Below, piece by piece: positions 45,617 through 57,356 of a stretch of 64,000 nucleotides of DNA. The stretch comes from Paguma larvata (Eukaryota > Chordata > Mammalia > Carnivora > Viverridae), in assembly GCA_030068075.1 (NCBI GenBank), contig CM057844.1:20444001-20508000 (forward strand), given 5' to 3'. Below the pieces are notes generated by a model, which saw nothing but the letters and a program-made list of their open reading frames with translations, searched no databases and had not been told where the DNA came from. Each line of letters starts with the position of its first letter. The first letter of the stretch is position 1. The position numbers were made by a program, and so were the translations under genes.

Positions 45617-45838
45617 TGGGACACCTGGGTGGCTCAGTTGGTTAAGCATCTGACTTCGGCTCAGGTCATTCTCTCTCAGTTCGTGGTTTCGAGCCCCTCA
45701 TCAGGTTCTGTGCTGACAGCTCAAAGCGTGGAGCCTGGTTCAGATTCCGTGTATCCCTCTCTCTCCATCCCTCCCCTGCTCGTGCTTTGTCTCTCTCCCT
45801 CGATAATAAATAAATGTTATAAATTAAAAAAAAAAAGT
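45617..45838 (+). repeat. felid SINEC between duplicated blocks
   Basis: Lies between the two duplicated clusters. Variant gtcattctctctcagttcgt. Confidence 0.93.
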
Positions 45839-45841
45839 ATT

Positions 45842-46049
45842 TAAAAAATTTAACGTTTATTCATTTTTGAGAGACAGAAGGGGGAGTGAGTGAGGAAGGA
45901 AAGAGAGAGGGGGAGACACAGAATCTGAAGCAGGCTCCAGGCTCTGAGCTGTCAGCACAGAGCCCAATGTGGGACTCAAACCCACAAACCGCGAGATCAT
46001 GACCTGAGCCGAAGTCGGACACTTAAGCAATTGAGCCACCCAGGCGCCC
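45842..46049 (-). repeat. felid SINEC (copy B, first unit)
   Basis: Counterpart of 44940-45135. Confidence 0.92.
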
Positions 46050-46242
46050 CAATTTATTTATTTATTTTTGAGAGAGAGGGAGAGAGAGACAGAGAGCGTG
46101 AGCAAGTGGGGGAGGGGCATAGAGAGAGAGAATCCCAAGAATCTGTCAGCACAGAGGCCAACGTGGGGCTGGAACTCACGAACTGTGAGATCATAACCTG
46201 ACCTGAAATCAGATATTTAACTGACCGAGCCACCCAGGTACC
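46050..46242 (-). repeat. felid SINEC (copy B, second unit)
   Basis: Counterpart of 45136-45344, offset 914 bases. Confidence 0.93.
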
Positions 46243-46286
46243 TCTCTTTTCCTTTTCCTTTTTTTCCTTAAAGTATTTTTATTTGA

Positions 46287-46482
46287 GAGGCGCCTGGGTG
46301 GCTTAGTCGGTTAAGTGGCTGACTTCGGCTCAGGTCATGATCTCACGGTTTGTGGGTTTGAGCCCCACGTTGGGCTCTATGCTGACAGCTCAGAGCTTGG
46401 AACCTGTATTTTCCTCTCTCTCTGTTCCTCCTCCGCTCATGTTCTGTCTCTCTCTGTTTCTCAAAAATGAACCAACATTAAA
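46287..46482 (+). repeat. felid SINEC (copy B, third unit)
   Basis: Counterpart of 45399-45605. Confidence 0.92.
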
Positions 46483-46484
46483 AT

Positions 46485-46585
46485 TTCTTTTTAATATTTT
46501 CATTCGAGTATAGTTGACACACAATGTTACATTAGTTTCAGGTGTACAACATAATGAACTATCTACCATTCTTTTAACTCAAAGT
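46485..46585 (-). mobile_element. L1 3'-end fragment, antisense
   Basis: cgagtatagttgacacacaa, then ttacattagtttcaggtgta, typical of the antisense carnivore L1 3' UTR. Confidence 0.75.
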
Positions 46586-46799
46586 CGAACTGGTTCATTT
46601 GGATAATTGGGGCCTTGAATACATCTGCAAAATCCCTTCACCTTCACCATATAACGCAGTATAATCATGGGAGTGGTACCTCATCATTTTTGCCATTATT
46701 GTCTATTGGTTAGAAGAAAGTTTCATGTCCTACTCCTATGCAACCGGAGAGCACACGAATGTGTGGTTACCAGGAGTGATCACAGGGGCATTTTAGGAT

Positions 46800-47690
46800 T
46801 CTGCCTATCATGGAAGGGGAGTGTTCTACACAATGGAAATAGCAAGTGCAAAGGTCCTGAGGTGGAAGTGTGTTTGGCATGTTCAAAAAAGAGCAAGGAG
46901 GCCGGAGTGTCCGGAGCAGAGTGAGTGACCCAAGTCCTGGGGTCCGAATGTTAACGTGGGGCTAGGTCACATTGGGCCAAATGCAACGGGGAGCCAGGGA
47001 GGACTCTGCAGAGAGGAGCGACGGGTTTGCATGTTATCAGGACAACTTTGGATGTTATGTTGTGAAAAAACTATAGGACAAAGGTGGAATCAGGGAAGCC
47101 AGTGAGCGGGCTACTGCGGCCATCCCCGCAGGGGATGACAGCGGGCTGGACCCAGTGGCGGGCGTGTGGAGGGACAAGTGATGTGATTCCGGGCATGTGG
47201 AGAAGGAAGTGCCAGCTGGGGGTTGTTGATGGGTTGGGTATGGGTGAGACAGAAAAAGAGGAATCCAAGCTGACCTCAAGGCTTTAGAGCTGAGCAGCGG
47301 GCAGGACAGAGCTGGCCTTAACTGGGGTGAGGACCCCGAGTGTGGCACAGCTTTGGGGCAGGAAGGGCAGGAGCTCAGTGTGGGCATACGATGCTCGAGA
47401 TGCCCATCACACATCCGAAGGAGACTTTGAGCAGGCAAACGTTTGGATGGAAGGCTCTGGACTTCAGGAGAGAGGACTGGGCTGTGGACACGGACATCGG
47501 GACATCATCGGCACCAATATTTAAAAGCACAGACCCGAGCGAGCTCACCCAGGGAGAGCACAGATGGGGAAAGGACTGATCACGCTCTTAAACAGACCGT
47601 GGACGGAACGCAGGAGAGGACACGAACGTAGCACGAAGACAGGCTGCTGAGGAGGAGGCGATGACCAGCTCTGCCAAATGCTGCTGACGT
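46800..47690 (-). mobile_element. L2 relic, antisense
   Basis: gcaagtgcaaaggtcctgag, then gtttggcatgttcaaaaaag, later tctgccaaatgctgctgacg: complement of L2. Decayed. Confidence 0.7.
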
Positions 47691-47694
47691 GAAA

Positions 47695-48440
47695 GTTGAA
47701 TTTCATTCTTTAAACCATTTCAATAAGGTATAACTTATGTAGCATAAAACCCACCCATCGTAAGCATGCAGTCTGATGATTTTTAGACTTCTGTCCCCTG
47801 AAAATGTCCCTCGTGCCTGTTGCCATTGCTCCCTGCTCCCATTCCCAGCCCCAGGAAACCACTGATGTAGATTCACCTTTTCTAGAAACTTCCTATTAAT
47901 GGAAGTAGATGGTATGTACTTTTTTCATGTCTGGCTTCTTTCTTTTTTTTTAAATTTTTTTCAATGTTTATTGTTGAGAGAGAGAGAGAGACAGAGTGTG
48001 AGCGGGGGAAGGGCAGAGAGAGAGGGAGTCACAGAATCTGAAACAGGCTTCAAGTTCTGAGCCTTCAGCACAGAGCCTGACGTGGGGCTTGAACTCACAG
48101 ACTGTGAGATCATGACCTGAGCCGAAGTCGTCTGCTTAACTGACTGAGCCACAGGTGCCCCCGTGCCTGGCTTCTCTCATTTGCTGTAGTGTTTTTGAGG
48201 CTCATCGCATGTGTCAGTAGCTGGTGCTTCTCTACTGCCGAATAGTTCATCGAAGGACCTCAGTTTGCTTATCCACTCAGCAGATGAGGAACCTTTAACT
48301 GTTTCCTGTTTTGACCATTATAATAATCTTGCATTTCTGTACAAGTCTTCGCGTGGACATGTTTTCTTTTCTCTTGGGTAGTTATCTAGGAGTAAAATTG
48401 CTGGGTCATAAAGTACCTGTCCCGGTAACTTTTTCAGAGG
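47695..48440 (-). mobile_element. old L1 relic, antisense, split by SINE
   Basis: gtaacttatg-like 3' start, then cccagccccaggaaaccact, later tctcttgggtagttatctag and gtaaaattgctgggtcataa. SINE at 47944-48161. Confidence 0.78.
47944..48161 (-). repeat. felid SINEC inserted in L1
   Basis: Flanked by an imperfect duplication (tgtctggcttctttc / tgcctggcttctctc). Confidence 0.93.
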
Positions 48441-48479
48441 TGAGCGGTGTCGGGATGCGAGGGGGTTTCATGGTTTGCG

Positions 48480-49050
48480 AATCAGTCAGTGTGACACGTC
48501 ACATCAACGAGGGAAAGGATAAGGACCATATGATCGTTTCAATAGATGCCAAAAAAGCATTTGACAAAGGGAAACGTCAATTCATGATAAAAAAACAAAC
48601 AAACAACAACACTCCATGAAATAGGTTTAGAGGGAAAAAACTTCAATATTCAAGGCCATATATGAAAACCCCACAGTTATCATTATACACAATGGTGAAA
48701 AACGGAGAGCTTTCCCCCTAAGATCAGGAAAAAGACAAGGATGTCCACTCTCCCCACTTCTATTCAACATAGTGCTGGAAGTCCTAGCCACAGCAATCAG
48801 ACAAGAAAAAGAAATAAAAGGCATCCAAATTGGTAAAGAAGTAAAATTTTCACTGTTTGCAGATGACATGATACTATAGATAGAAAACCCTAAAAACTCC
48901 ACCCAAAACTACTAGAACTGGTAAGTGAATTCAGCAAGATTGCGGGATACAAAATCGATGTATGGAAATCCATTGCATTTCTAAACACGAATAATAAAGA
49001 AACAGAAAGAGACATTAAGGAAACAGTCCCATTTATAATTGCATCAAATA
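48480..49050 (+). mobile_element. L1 ORF2 reverse-transcriptase fragment
   Basis: Carries the reverse-transcriptase catalytic motif FADDM (48856-48870), followed by an in-frame stop (tag, 48877). Both ends of the element are missing, so it is inactive. Confidence 0.88.
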
Positions 49051-49052
49051 TA

Positions 49053-49268
49053 GGGGCGCCTGGGTGGCTCAGTCAGTTAAGCCTCTGACTTCGGCTCAGG
49101 TCATGATCTCGTGGTCTGTGAGTTCGAGCCCCACGTCGGGCTCTGTGCTGATGGCTCAGAGCCTGGAACCTGCTTCTGATTCTGTGTCTCCCTCTCTCTC
49201 CGCCCCTCCCCTGCTCACGCTCTGTCTCTATGTCTCTCAAAAATAAATAAACGTTAAAATAAAAAAAG
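49053..49268 (+). repeat. felid SINEC, near consensus
   Basis: Head ggggcgcctgggtggctcag. Inserted at the 3' edge of the L1 fragment. Confidence 0.95.
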
Positions 49269-49358
49269 ATGCAACGTATAGCGATTTGTCTATCATCTTT
49301 TGTGGGTAGAAAGACTACCTGTTTTGCTGTTAACTATAAAAGTAACACACATATTTAG

Positions 49359-49438
49359 GGGCGTCTGGGTGGCTCAGTCGGTTGAGCAGCCGACCTCGGC
49401 TCAGGGCATGATCTCAGGGTCCGTGGGTTCCAGCCCTC
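49359..49438 (+). repeat. felid SINEC, 3' truncated
   Basis: Only the tRNA-like head remains, up to gtgggttccagccctc. Confidence 0.85.
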
Positions 49439-49554
49439 TTTACATAAAGAGGGTGTTCTTAGAATGCCCTCTTCACTTTCATAGCCAACACATTTATGCA
49501 GTCACTTCTCACTGCGTCACCTTGTCCTTGTGATGGAAAATATTTTTCCTTCAC

Positions 49555-50110
49555 TTTTATTTACCAGACTAAGATTTCTATCAAGCGCACAGATCTGAAG
49601 TGTATGGTTCAATGGATCTTTACCTACTTATACACTGTGGAAAAGCACGACGGCCAGCCCCTCAGAGACCCCTGTGCACGCTCTCGCTCGGCATCCTGAG
49701 AGCCTCGCGTCTGAGGAGTGTCATGATTGGTCTGAGGAGTGTCATGATTGACTCGTTTTGCCCGCTTCCCAGCCCAGTCAGGAGTCATCGTAGGGCATGT
49801 ACTGTTTACGTCTGGCTTTGTCTGCTCTACGTAATCTCCTGGAGAGCCGCTCCCTGCTGTTACATACGGTAGTGGGTAATTCTTTGTTATTGCTGGGCAG
49901 TGTTCGGTTGTACGAATATACTAGAATCTGTTTACTCGTTACTCTGTTGGTGGACTTTTGGGTTATTTTCAGTTCTTAGCTGTTATGAATAAAACTTCTA
50001 TGAACAACGCTCTGCGTGTCTGTTGGCAGACATATAATTTCTCTTGGGTATATACCTGTGGGTGGAATTACCAGATTCAGGAGTTTTTGTATGTGTAGTT
50101 TTCCTTATCA
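49555..50110 (-). mobile_element. old L1 relic, antisense
   Basis: agcgcacagatctgaagtgt, then ggtggacttttgggttattt, then tctcttgggtatatacctgt. A 19-base tandem duplication (gtctgaggagtgtcatgatt) sits near 49708-49750. Confidence 0.7.
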
Positions 50111-50757
50111 GCACAGTGTGAGACATCGCTTTTACCTTTGACAAGATGTCCCAACATGCCCCAGACACGTGGTTCCCAGAAATGTCACTGACACGCCAAG
50201 CCTTCGGGTTTCATAGGCTTCTCTCTCGCCCTCCAACACACATATATTTTCTAAAGGCACGAGGCTACTTCCTGTTTCCTTGTTACTTATGTCCTCACTG
50301 CCACAAGCTTTGGCTCTGATCAGAGGGGCACGGTGGAACTCTGGGTCCCCGGGGATTAGCGTACCCAGAAATTCCAGGGAGGTCTGGGGGTTTTTCCTCC
50401 CCTACTCCTGTTACACAGGTAACCAGTCTCTTTGGCCAACACTAGGAGGAAGATTTCCAGTACAAATCTATAATGTTACTGTAGGGTTTTCCCTTTATCC
50501 AAGTGGCCCTGGTCTGTGAGTGAAGACAGGTCCGGTGACTGGGTAAGGGACTATGATGCTAGACTGCACTGGGGCAGGTTGGGCCCCAATTCACCATAGA
50601 CAGGGGACTTGGGCCATTTAGAGTGGGACCTTAGTGGGCTTCCTGATTATTTAAGACCTGGGAGATCCATGACTAATTAGTACCCCTCAAAGACCCCTGT
50701 GGATCAAACCATTCTTATTAGCGTAGCGTACACACAGGACAAAGGGCGCATAGTCAC
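50111..50757. other. unassigned
   Basis: No gene recognised. Composition and punctuation suggest an old LTR-like element, but no family could be named. Confidence 0.3.
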
Positions 50758-50839
50758 AATCTAAAATGAACTTCTACAGATCAACTAAAGAAGACGAATG
50801 AGCCAGGAGAAAGCCACAAAAGAAGCGATACAATGGCCC

Positions 50840-50955
50840 AGGGGCCCCTGGCTGGTTCAGTTGCAACAGCGTGTGGCTCTCGATCTCAGGGTCATGAGAG
50901 TGAGTCCCACATCGAGTGTAGAGATTACTTAAATAAATTTAAAAATTTTAAAGGA
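50840..50955 (+). repeat. older short CAN SINE
   Basis: ggggcccctggctggttcag, then ctctcgatctcagggtcatg, tail gattacttaaataaattt. Confidence 0.82.
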
Positions 50956-51066
50956 AGCTATACAGTTGTCCAATAAAAATGAAAAGGTACTTATCCCACT
51001 GGTTATGGGGGGACATTCAAATTAAAATCATAAGGAGATACACACCCGCATGAATAGCTAAAATTT

Positions 51067-51267
51067 GGGGCACCTGGGGTGGCTCAGTTGGTTTAGCATC
51101 AGACTCTTGGTCTTGGCTCAGGTCAGGAACTCATGGTTGTGAGTTTGAGCCCTGCGTCAGGCTCTGTGCCGGCAGGGCAAAGCCTGCTTGGGATTCTCTC
51201 TCTCTCTCTCTCTCTGCCCCTCCCCTGCTGTCTCTCAAAATAAATAAATGAACTAAAAAAAAAAAGA
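51067..51267 (+). repeat. felid SINEC with target duplication
   Basis: aatagctaaaattt flanks both sides (about 51053-51066 and 51268-51281), exact. Confidence 0.95.
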
Positions 51268-51690
51268 ATAGCTAAAATTTAAAAGGCTAGCATTACCAGG
51301 TGAATACAGAACCGCAGGAGCCTTCTGACACTGCTGGTGAGAAACTACTTGCAAAACCTCCCTGCGGTGAGATTTCCAAGGCTGAAAGTGGACTTAACCA
51401 CACGGCCGCATTCCACTCTGGAAACATACCTCTGAGCATCAAAAGACACGTCCAGGAGCGCTTATCCTGGCGGCACTCTGTAACAGCCCCAAACTGGAAA
51501 CAGCCCCGGCGTCCATCAACACCTAAGCGGACTAAATACACAGCAGCAATAGAGCAATGAAAAGAAACAAACTATCACTACGGGTGCAAACGTCTCCCAG
51601 TCATTGCGTTAAGTGGAAGGGTGTGTATGGACAGAAAGGTGTGATTTCATTTACATGAGGTGCAAACGGAGACCCACGCAGCTCGTAGTG

Positions 51691-52620
51691 TAGGGGAGGA
51701 GAGTGAGGGGAGCGGGGCTGCCATCAGGAAGGCGTGAGAGGTGCTTGGATTTCTTGAGCTGGCGTTGATTTTGCAGGAGGCTTATTTTGGGCACATTAGC
51801 GAAATATTGACGATTTGTGCACTTTTAAGTATGTGTATTTCGGTCAAAAAGCTTAAAGTAAAAAGAAGCTTCTTGTTCTGCGGAAGAGGAAACAGGCACA
51901 CTTCGCCCCGACTGTCACTGGATGCCAGCTCGTTTTGGACAAAGCGGCGCGGTGGGGCTCCGGGAGGTAACGGTAGCGGGCAGGGGGGGAGGGAGGCTGG
52001 GCCGCGCCGGTCCAGGGAACCAGCGGTGACCTGCCACGGTGTCCCTGCAGCCTTGTCCAGCCGCGACTCCACGCGTGCAGCAGGTGTGGGCAGAAACGAT
52101 TCCCAGAGAAGTCCTCTCTGGCCGGAGGAGTCGGGAGACTGTCTCCTAGAGTCGGAGCGGGTGGGGAAGCCCCGTTTTCAGTCCTCGCCGCCTGATGCTG
52201 TGGCAAAGGTGGAAGCAAAGCAAAAGCAGCGGCACCCAGACAGGCACCCGAACGGTTGAGAGAGGGGGGTGACTGCGGCTGCCACCCCGCGTCACGAGGG
52301 CATTGGGCTGGGAATCGCTGGCCCGGGAGAAGATCCAAATTCAAAAGTCGAAGTACGGTTTCGACTGAACGTGTCTTGCTTTTGTACCATTGTAAAGCTG
52401 AGCCATCCTAACACAGCGGTCAGATTTTACATTTTTGAGGGAGCTGTCACCGTCTTGGGAAGACTGCCCTCTGCTGGACGTACGGGGAGCCGCAGGGCAG
52501 ATCTTGGCCTCTTCCTCCAATTCGTTCCCAGTTTGTATTTGGTGTGTAATTCTTCTTGGTCCACGGTATGATTTGAGGCCATTCTCCAGTTTAATAAAAA
52601 AAAAATAATAACACAAACAC
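51691..52620. other. unassigned, partly CpG-rich
   Basis: GC-rich between 51940 and 52330. No recognised gene or repeat. Confidence 0.35.
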
Positions 52621-53097
52621 CCCTACAAGTAATCAGATTAAAACCGGACAGAGGATGTGAATAGACGTTTTTCCAAAGAAGATACACAGATGGCCAGCAG
52701 ACACATGAAAAGATGCTCAGCGCCACTCATCGTCAGGGAAATGCGAATCAAAACCATAGTGAGATATCCCCTTATGTCTGTCGGAATGGCCAGAATCAAA
52801 ACGACAAGAAATTACAAGTGTTGGCAAGGACCTGGGAAAATAAGTTAACACCGATGCACTGTTGGTGGGTATCAGGGCCGCCACTGAAGAAAACAGCATG
52901 GAGGTTCCTCAAAAAATTAACAGAACTACCGTATGAGCCAGTGATTCTACTACTGGTATTTACCCCTAAAAAACAAATCCACTAATTTGAAAAGAGACAT
53001 GCACCCCTATGTTTATTGCAGCATTATTTACAATAGCCAGGACATGGAAGCAGCCCGAGGATCCATCGATAGATGAATGAATAAAGATATGAGACAC

Positions 53098-53130
<33 letters not shown>
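53098..53130. repeat. (CA)n microsatellite in L1
   Basis: About 15 CA units inside the L1 3' region. Confidence 0.93.
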
Positions 53131-53131
<1 letters not shown>

Positions 53132-53284
53132 TGGAGTATTACTCAGCCATATGAAAGAATGAAATCTTGTCATTTGTGATCATGTGAATGGACCTAGAGG
53201 GTATCATGGTAAGTGAAATAAGTCAGAGAAAGACAAATACCATATGATTTCACTTATATGTGGAATCTAAACAAACAAACAAAC

Positions 53285-53483
53285 AGGGACACCTGGGTGG
53301 CTCAGTCAGTTAAGTGTCCGACTCTTGATTTGGCTCAGGTCATGATCTCACGGTTCATGGGATTGAGCCCCGTGTCAGATTCTGTAAGGACAGTGGGCAG
53401 CCTGCTGGGGATTCTCTCTCTGCCCCTCCTTCACTCTCTCTCTTTCTCTCTCTCAAAATAAACTAAAAAAAATTAAAAAAACA
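53285..53483 (+). repeat. felid SINEC inserted in L1
   Basis: Head gggacacctgggtggctcag. Sits after (aaac)n. Confidence 0.94.
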
Positions 53484-53780
53484 AAACAAAACACTCTTAA
53501 ATACAGAGAACAAACTGGTGGATGCCAGAGAGGAGATGGGTGGGGGAAAAACAGATGAAAGGGAGTGGGGGGTACAGGCTTCCAGTTACGGAATGAGTCA
53601 CGAGGATGGAAGGCACAGCACAGGGAAACAGTCAGTGATATTGCAATAGCATCGTATGGTGACAGACGTAGCTACAGCTGTGAACACAGCATAATGTATA
53701 GTTGTTGAATTACTATCTTGTACACCTGAAACTACTGTGGCATTGTGTGCCGACTATACTCACATTAAAGAAAAAAGAGG

Positions 53781-54006
53781 GGGGTGCCTGGGTGACTCAG
53801 TCGGGTAAACGTCGGACTTCAGCTCAGGTCATGATCTCACGGTCTGTGAGTTCGAGCCCCGCGTCGGGCTCTGTGCTGACAGCTCAGAGCCTGGAGCCTG
53901 CTTCGGATTCTGTGTCTCCCTGTCTGTCTCTCTGCTCCTCCCCTGCTCGCACACTGTCTCTCTCTCTCAAAAATAAATAAACATTAAAAATTAAAAAAAA
54001 AAAAAA
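53781..54006 (+). repeat. felid SINEC
   Basis: Head ggggtgcctgggtgactcag, inserted at the L1 3' end. Ends in poly(A). Confidence 0.94.
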
Positions 54007-54014
54007 AGGAAAAA

Positions 54015-54240
54015 GAGGATTCAGCATGCACTGAGCACTGACTGTGTCCCAGGCACTGAACTTAGCTTCACACGAATGTCTCATTCAATCACCATGACAA
54101 CCTTGTAAGTAGATATCAGTATTATTCCTGTTTTACTTTTGAGGAAACAGAAACACAGAGACTAAGAAATGTTCCCAACGACACTCGAAGTAGTAAGAGG
54201 GGGATCTGGGACTCAAGCCCAGGCAGACCCCACCAGACTT
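54015..54240 (-). repeat. MIR, nearly complete
   Basis: gcactgagcactgactgtgt, then gtctcattcaatcaccatga, then actttt-gaggaaacagaaac, then gggactcaagcccaggcaga. Confidence 0.75.
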
Positions 54241-54337
54241 GCAACCACTTACAGCCTTGTTTTAGTCAGACGGATTTCTGGATTGAAGCAGTGAGGGGGG
54301 CCATCAGGCAAACCATCTCCTATTTCTTGGAGAATGT

Positions 54338-54840
54338 TTTTTTTTTTTAACCAGATCTGATTTTATTTCCACTATAAACTCACAGGAGGGCCCGGGAAGC
54401 CAAGAGATGTGAGTCCAGTCAGCTCAAGTCACCCCTCAATCAGTTTCTCCTTAACAGCAGTTAGTATATATGGAAAGATAATACAAAATCAAACACAGAC
54501 TTAAATGTCACCAGGTCGGGAACTGAAATCTGGAGATTTGTTATTAAAATTTTTTTCTTTGGCACTGAATGTCACAGGGAGCAACGAAACGTTCGGAGGG
54601 AAGAAAACCAACGGGTCTCAGCCAAGGAAGTGACAATCCCAACAAATGATGGTAAAAGGGGCAGAGACAGCAGCTTTCAAAAATATACATTTTAATGGTG
54701 ATTTTGGCCAAACATTAATTTGGAGATATTTTACACAAAAATCCCCCTTGACAAATACAATTTATATAGTATTAGAAGTTGGAATTGAGCTATATTTGTT
54801 TTTGACAAAAATTACAAGTATCGGAATGTTTTCAGATTAA
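54338..54840 (-). pseudogene. 5'-truncated retrocopy of an mRNA 3' UTR
   Basis: Read on the minus strand, it ends in AATAAA (tttatt at 54363-54368), about 16 bases, then a poly(A) of 11-12. That is the signature of a reverse-transcribed mRNA. No open frame of note, so only the 3' UTR seems to be present. Parent gene not recognised. A short flank match (gaatgtttt) may be the target duplication. Confidence 0.45.
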
Positions 54841-54847
54841 AAACCTC

Positions 54848-55060
54848 TGGGGTGCCTGAGTGGCTCAGTCGGTTAAGTGTCTGACGTGGGTCCAGGTTGT
54901 GATCTCGCAGTTTGTGGGTTTGAGTCCCGCATCTGGCTCTGCACTGGCAGAGCCTGCTTGGGATTCTCTCTCTCCCTCTTCTCTGCCCCTCCCTGACTTG
55001 TGCTTTCTCTCTCTCTCTCTCAAAATAAAAAACAAAAACAAAAAAACAAAAAAACCCAAA
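54848..55060 (+). repeat. felid SINEC
   Basis: Head ggggtgcctgagtggctcag. Tail (aaaac)n. Confidence 0.92.
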
Positions 55061-55078
55061 GAACAAGGGAGTGATGTA

Positions 55079-55266
55079 TGGGGTATTTGAATAGCTTATT
55101 TGGTTGACCATCCAACTCGTGACTTCAGCGCGGGTCATGATTCCAGGGTCATGGGATTGAGCCCCTTGTTGGGATCCACGCTGAGCATGAAGCCTGATTA
55201 AGATTCTCTCTCTTTCCCTTTGCCCCCTGCTTGAGGTCACTCTCTCCAATTAAAAAAAAAAAAAAA
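55079..55266 (+). repeat. felid SINEC, strongly diverged
   Basis: Head eroded (ggggtatttgaatagcttat). The body (gggattgagccccttgttgg) is still clear. Confidence 0.82.
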
Positions 55267-55397
55267 GAACAACCAAGTGAGTGATGTAGTTATTAATAAT
55301 CTTGAGAGAATTTCAGAAAGTATAAATCCCCAATTGTCAAAATATATTACTGTCTCCAAGTTCATTCCACTTTGAAAATTTTTATTTATTTTTTTAA

Positions 55398-55601
55398 AGT
55401 TATTATTATTTAAAAATATTTATTTTGGGGAAAGAAAGAGGGTGAGCAGCGGAGGGGCAGAGAGAGGGAAACAGAGGATTCCCAAGCAGGGCCCACACTG
55501 ACGGCGGCGAGCCCAAAGAGGGGCTTGAACTCACAAAACATGCGATCACTGCCTGAAACAGAAGTCAGATGCTCACCCAACTGAACCGCCCAGGGGCCCC
55601 T
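55398..55601 (-). repeat. felid SINEC
   Basis: Reverse copy: gggcccacactgacggcggc, ends accgcccaggggcccc. Confidence 0.88.
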
Positions 55602-55611
55602 TAAAGGTATT

Positions 55612-55812
55612 TAAAAAAATGTTTATTTATTTATTTTGAAAGAAAGTGGGGGGGAGGGAAGGGCAGAGAGAAAGGGGAGAGAGAGAATCCCAAGCAGGCT
55701 CCATGCCCAGCACGGAGCCCCACATGGGGCTTGATCTCATGACCAAGAGATCATGACCTGAAACGAAATCAAGAGTTGGACGCTCAACTGACTGAGCCAC
55801 CCAGGCGACCCC
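55612..55812 (-). repeat. felid SINEC
   Basis: Reverse copy with G-rich body (aagtgggggggagggaaggg), ends cacccaggcgacccc. Confidence 0.9.
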
Positions 55813-55843
55813 ATTTCACCTTATTTTTAAAAAGTCCCCGCAG

Positions 55844-55966
55844 GGACGCTTGGGTGGCTCGGTTGGCTGAGTGGCCCACTTCGGCTAAGGTCATGATCTC
55901 ATGGTTTGTGGGTTCGAGCCCCGTGTCAGGCTGTCTCCTGCCAGCACAGAGCCTACTTTGGAGCAA
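55844..55966 (+). repeat. felid SINEC, 3' truncated
   Basis: gggacgcttgggtggctcgg through gcacagagcctactttgg. The CT body and tail are missing. Confidence 0.85.
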
Positions 55967-57245
55967 AGCGCGCTGTAAATACTAGTATAAGATGTGACGA
56001 ATAGTGCTTCGCAGTTGTTCATCCTCAGTCCCACAGGCGGCTGGAGGTCTGCACCCCATATGCCCACACTTCCTTCCCAGGCCAGTAACCTAGGAGTATC
56101 CGGCAAGATTTGCTCTTGTGGCCAGAAGAAGGGTGAATCCACACCTCCCCTCAGCTTCGGGTCACCTCTGGCAGCCACAGTGGCTCTTGCTGTCCTGCAG
56201 GGGACTGCACCTCAACAGCAACGGCAGCAGGTCCGCCAGCACCGGCACGTGTGGGCTCGGGGTCTGGCAGGATGGGCGAGGGGGCGGTAGCCACGGCTGA
56301 CATCCATATGTCGAGTTTAATTTGTATGTCAGACTCGCAAGACCTTGACCACCCGCCCATCACAGGACATCACAGTGGCTATGGAATTCCCAGACACAAA
56401 ACCCCACTCCCGGGCCATCTCTCTCCCCCAGCGGCCAGCATTAGCATTATAAAGAAAAAATAAGAGTGTGAAATAGAACACGACTTCCCAGAGACTTTCA
56501 CCTCCTCACCTGTCTTGACCCTCAGCAAGGGGAAATGCCAAACCATCTGTAGATAATGATTGGATCTGTGACCCACGGCGCTGCTGCAGGGTACTGGGGG
56601 GAGGCAGGGCCTATGCAGCTCTGACCTTGTCACTTTACTGAGGCCTTGGAAGCGGAACTATGAACTGGACCCCATGTTCTGTTTCTTGACGTGGATGTTC
56701 ACTGTTATGGATTATGTATTTACTTGCAGTGAGGAAATATTCATCAAAGCAACCGGGAGAAACGCTTGTCTCAGGATTTGGGGTTGTAAATACTTCCTTT
56801 CTGGGAAGAAGGCAAGGGAGTCACTTCCGGAAGTTTGACTCTTCCGGCTGGAGTTCAGAATCGCCTTATTTCAGAATCTGCTGGGATTGTTCTCCAGGGA
56901 GCCCTCCCACCTCTGCGCATGTCAGGGAAACCACCGCAGGGGTGAGTTCCGGAGGGAACTTCCCAAGGATTTCAGGGAATACTGGATACCTGTAACTATA
57001 TTCCACACAGAAAACTTGGGATATACTGGGGAAATATGGGCAATGACCTTAAGCTTGCTCAGGTGTGGTCTCCTTGACAGAAGAGATTAAGGCGGTGCCC
57101 GGCGCCCATCCGTGTGGCGAACACATTCTTCTCTTTTCCTGTCCCCTTGGACTACGGCTGGCAATCTGCCTTTACCTGGCAGCAGTATCCCATTGCCACC
57201 CAGCTCAAGATGCGAATAACTTTGCAGTTTTGTGGGGTTTTGTTT
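55967..57245. other. unassigned
   Basis: No gene or named repeat recognised. Confidence 0.35.
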
Positions 57246-57356
57246 AAGATTTTTTTAAAAGTAATCTCTGCAGCCACCGTGGGCTTGAACTTACGACCGT
57301 GAGGTCAAGAGACCAAGAGTCGCGCATCCTACTGAGCGAGCCAGCCAGGCGCCCCA
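57246..57356 (-). repeat. older short CAN SINE
   Basis: aagtaatctctgcagccacc, then gcgagccagccaggcgcccc. Flanks share caactctgca/taactttgca, a possible eroded duplication. Confidence 0.78.

Larger units (their letters stand above)
50758..51690 (+). mobile_element. old L1 relic, split by two SINEs
   Basis: tccaataaaaatgaaaaggt, then aatacagaaccgcaggagcc, then gaacatacc-type motif and caaactggaaacagccccgg: 3' half of L1 ORF2 with heavy decay. Confidence 0.6.
52622..53775 (+). mobile_element. carnivore L1 3' portion, split by SINE
   Basis: Runs from the end of ORF2 (agatggccagcagacacatg; aacagaactaccgtatgagc) through the 3' UTR (aataccatatgatttcactt) to the end (cttgtacacctgaaactact). Contains a (CA)n at 53098-53130. 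5' truncated. Confidence 0.88.

Noticed and set aside
48627..48902. 91-codon minus-strand frame
   Set aside because: Antisense of the L1 reverse-transcriptase fragment.
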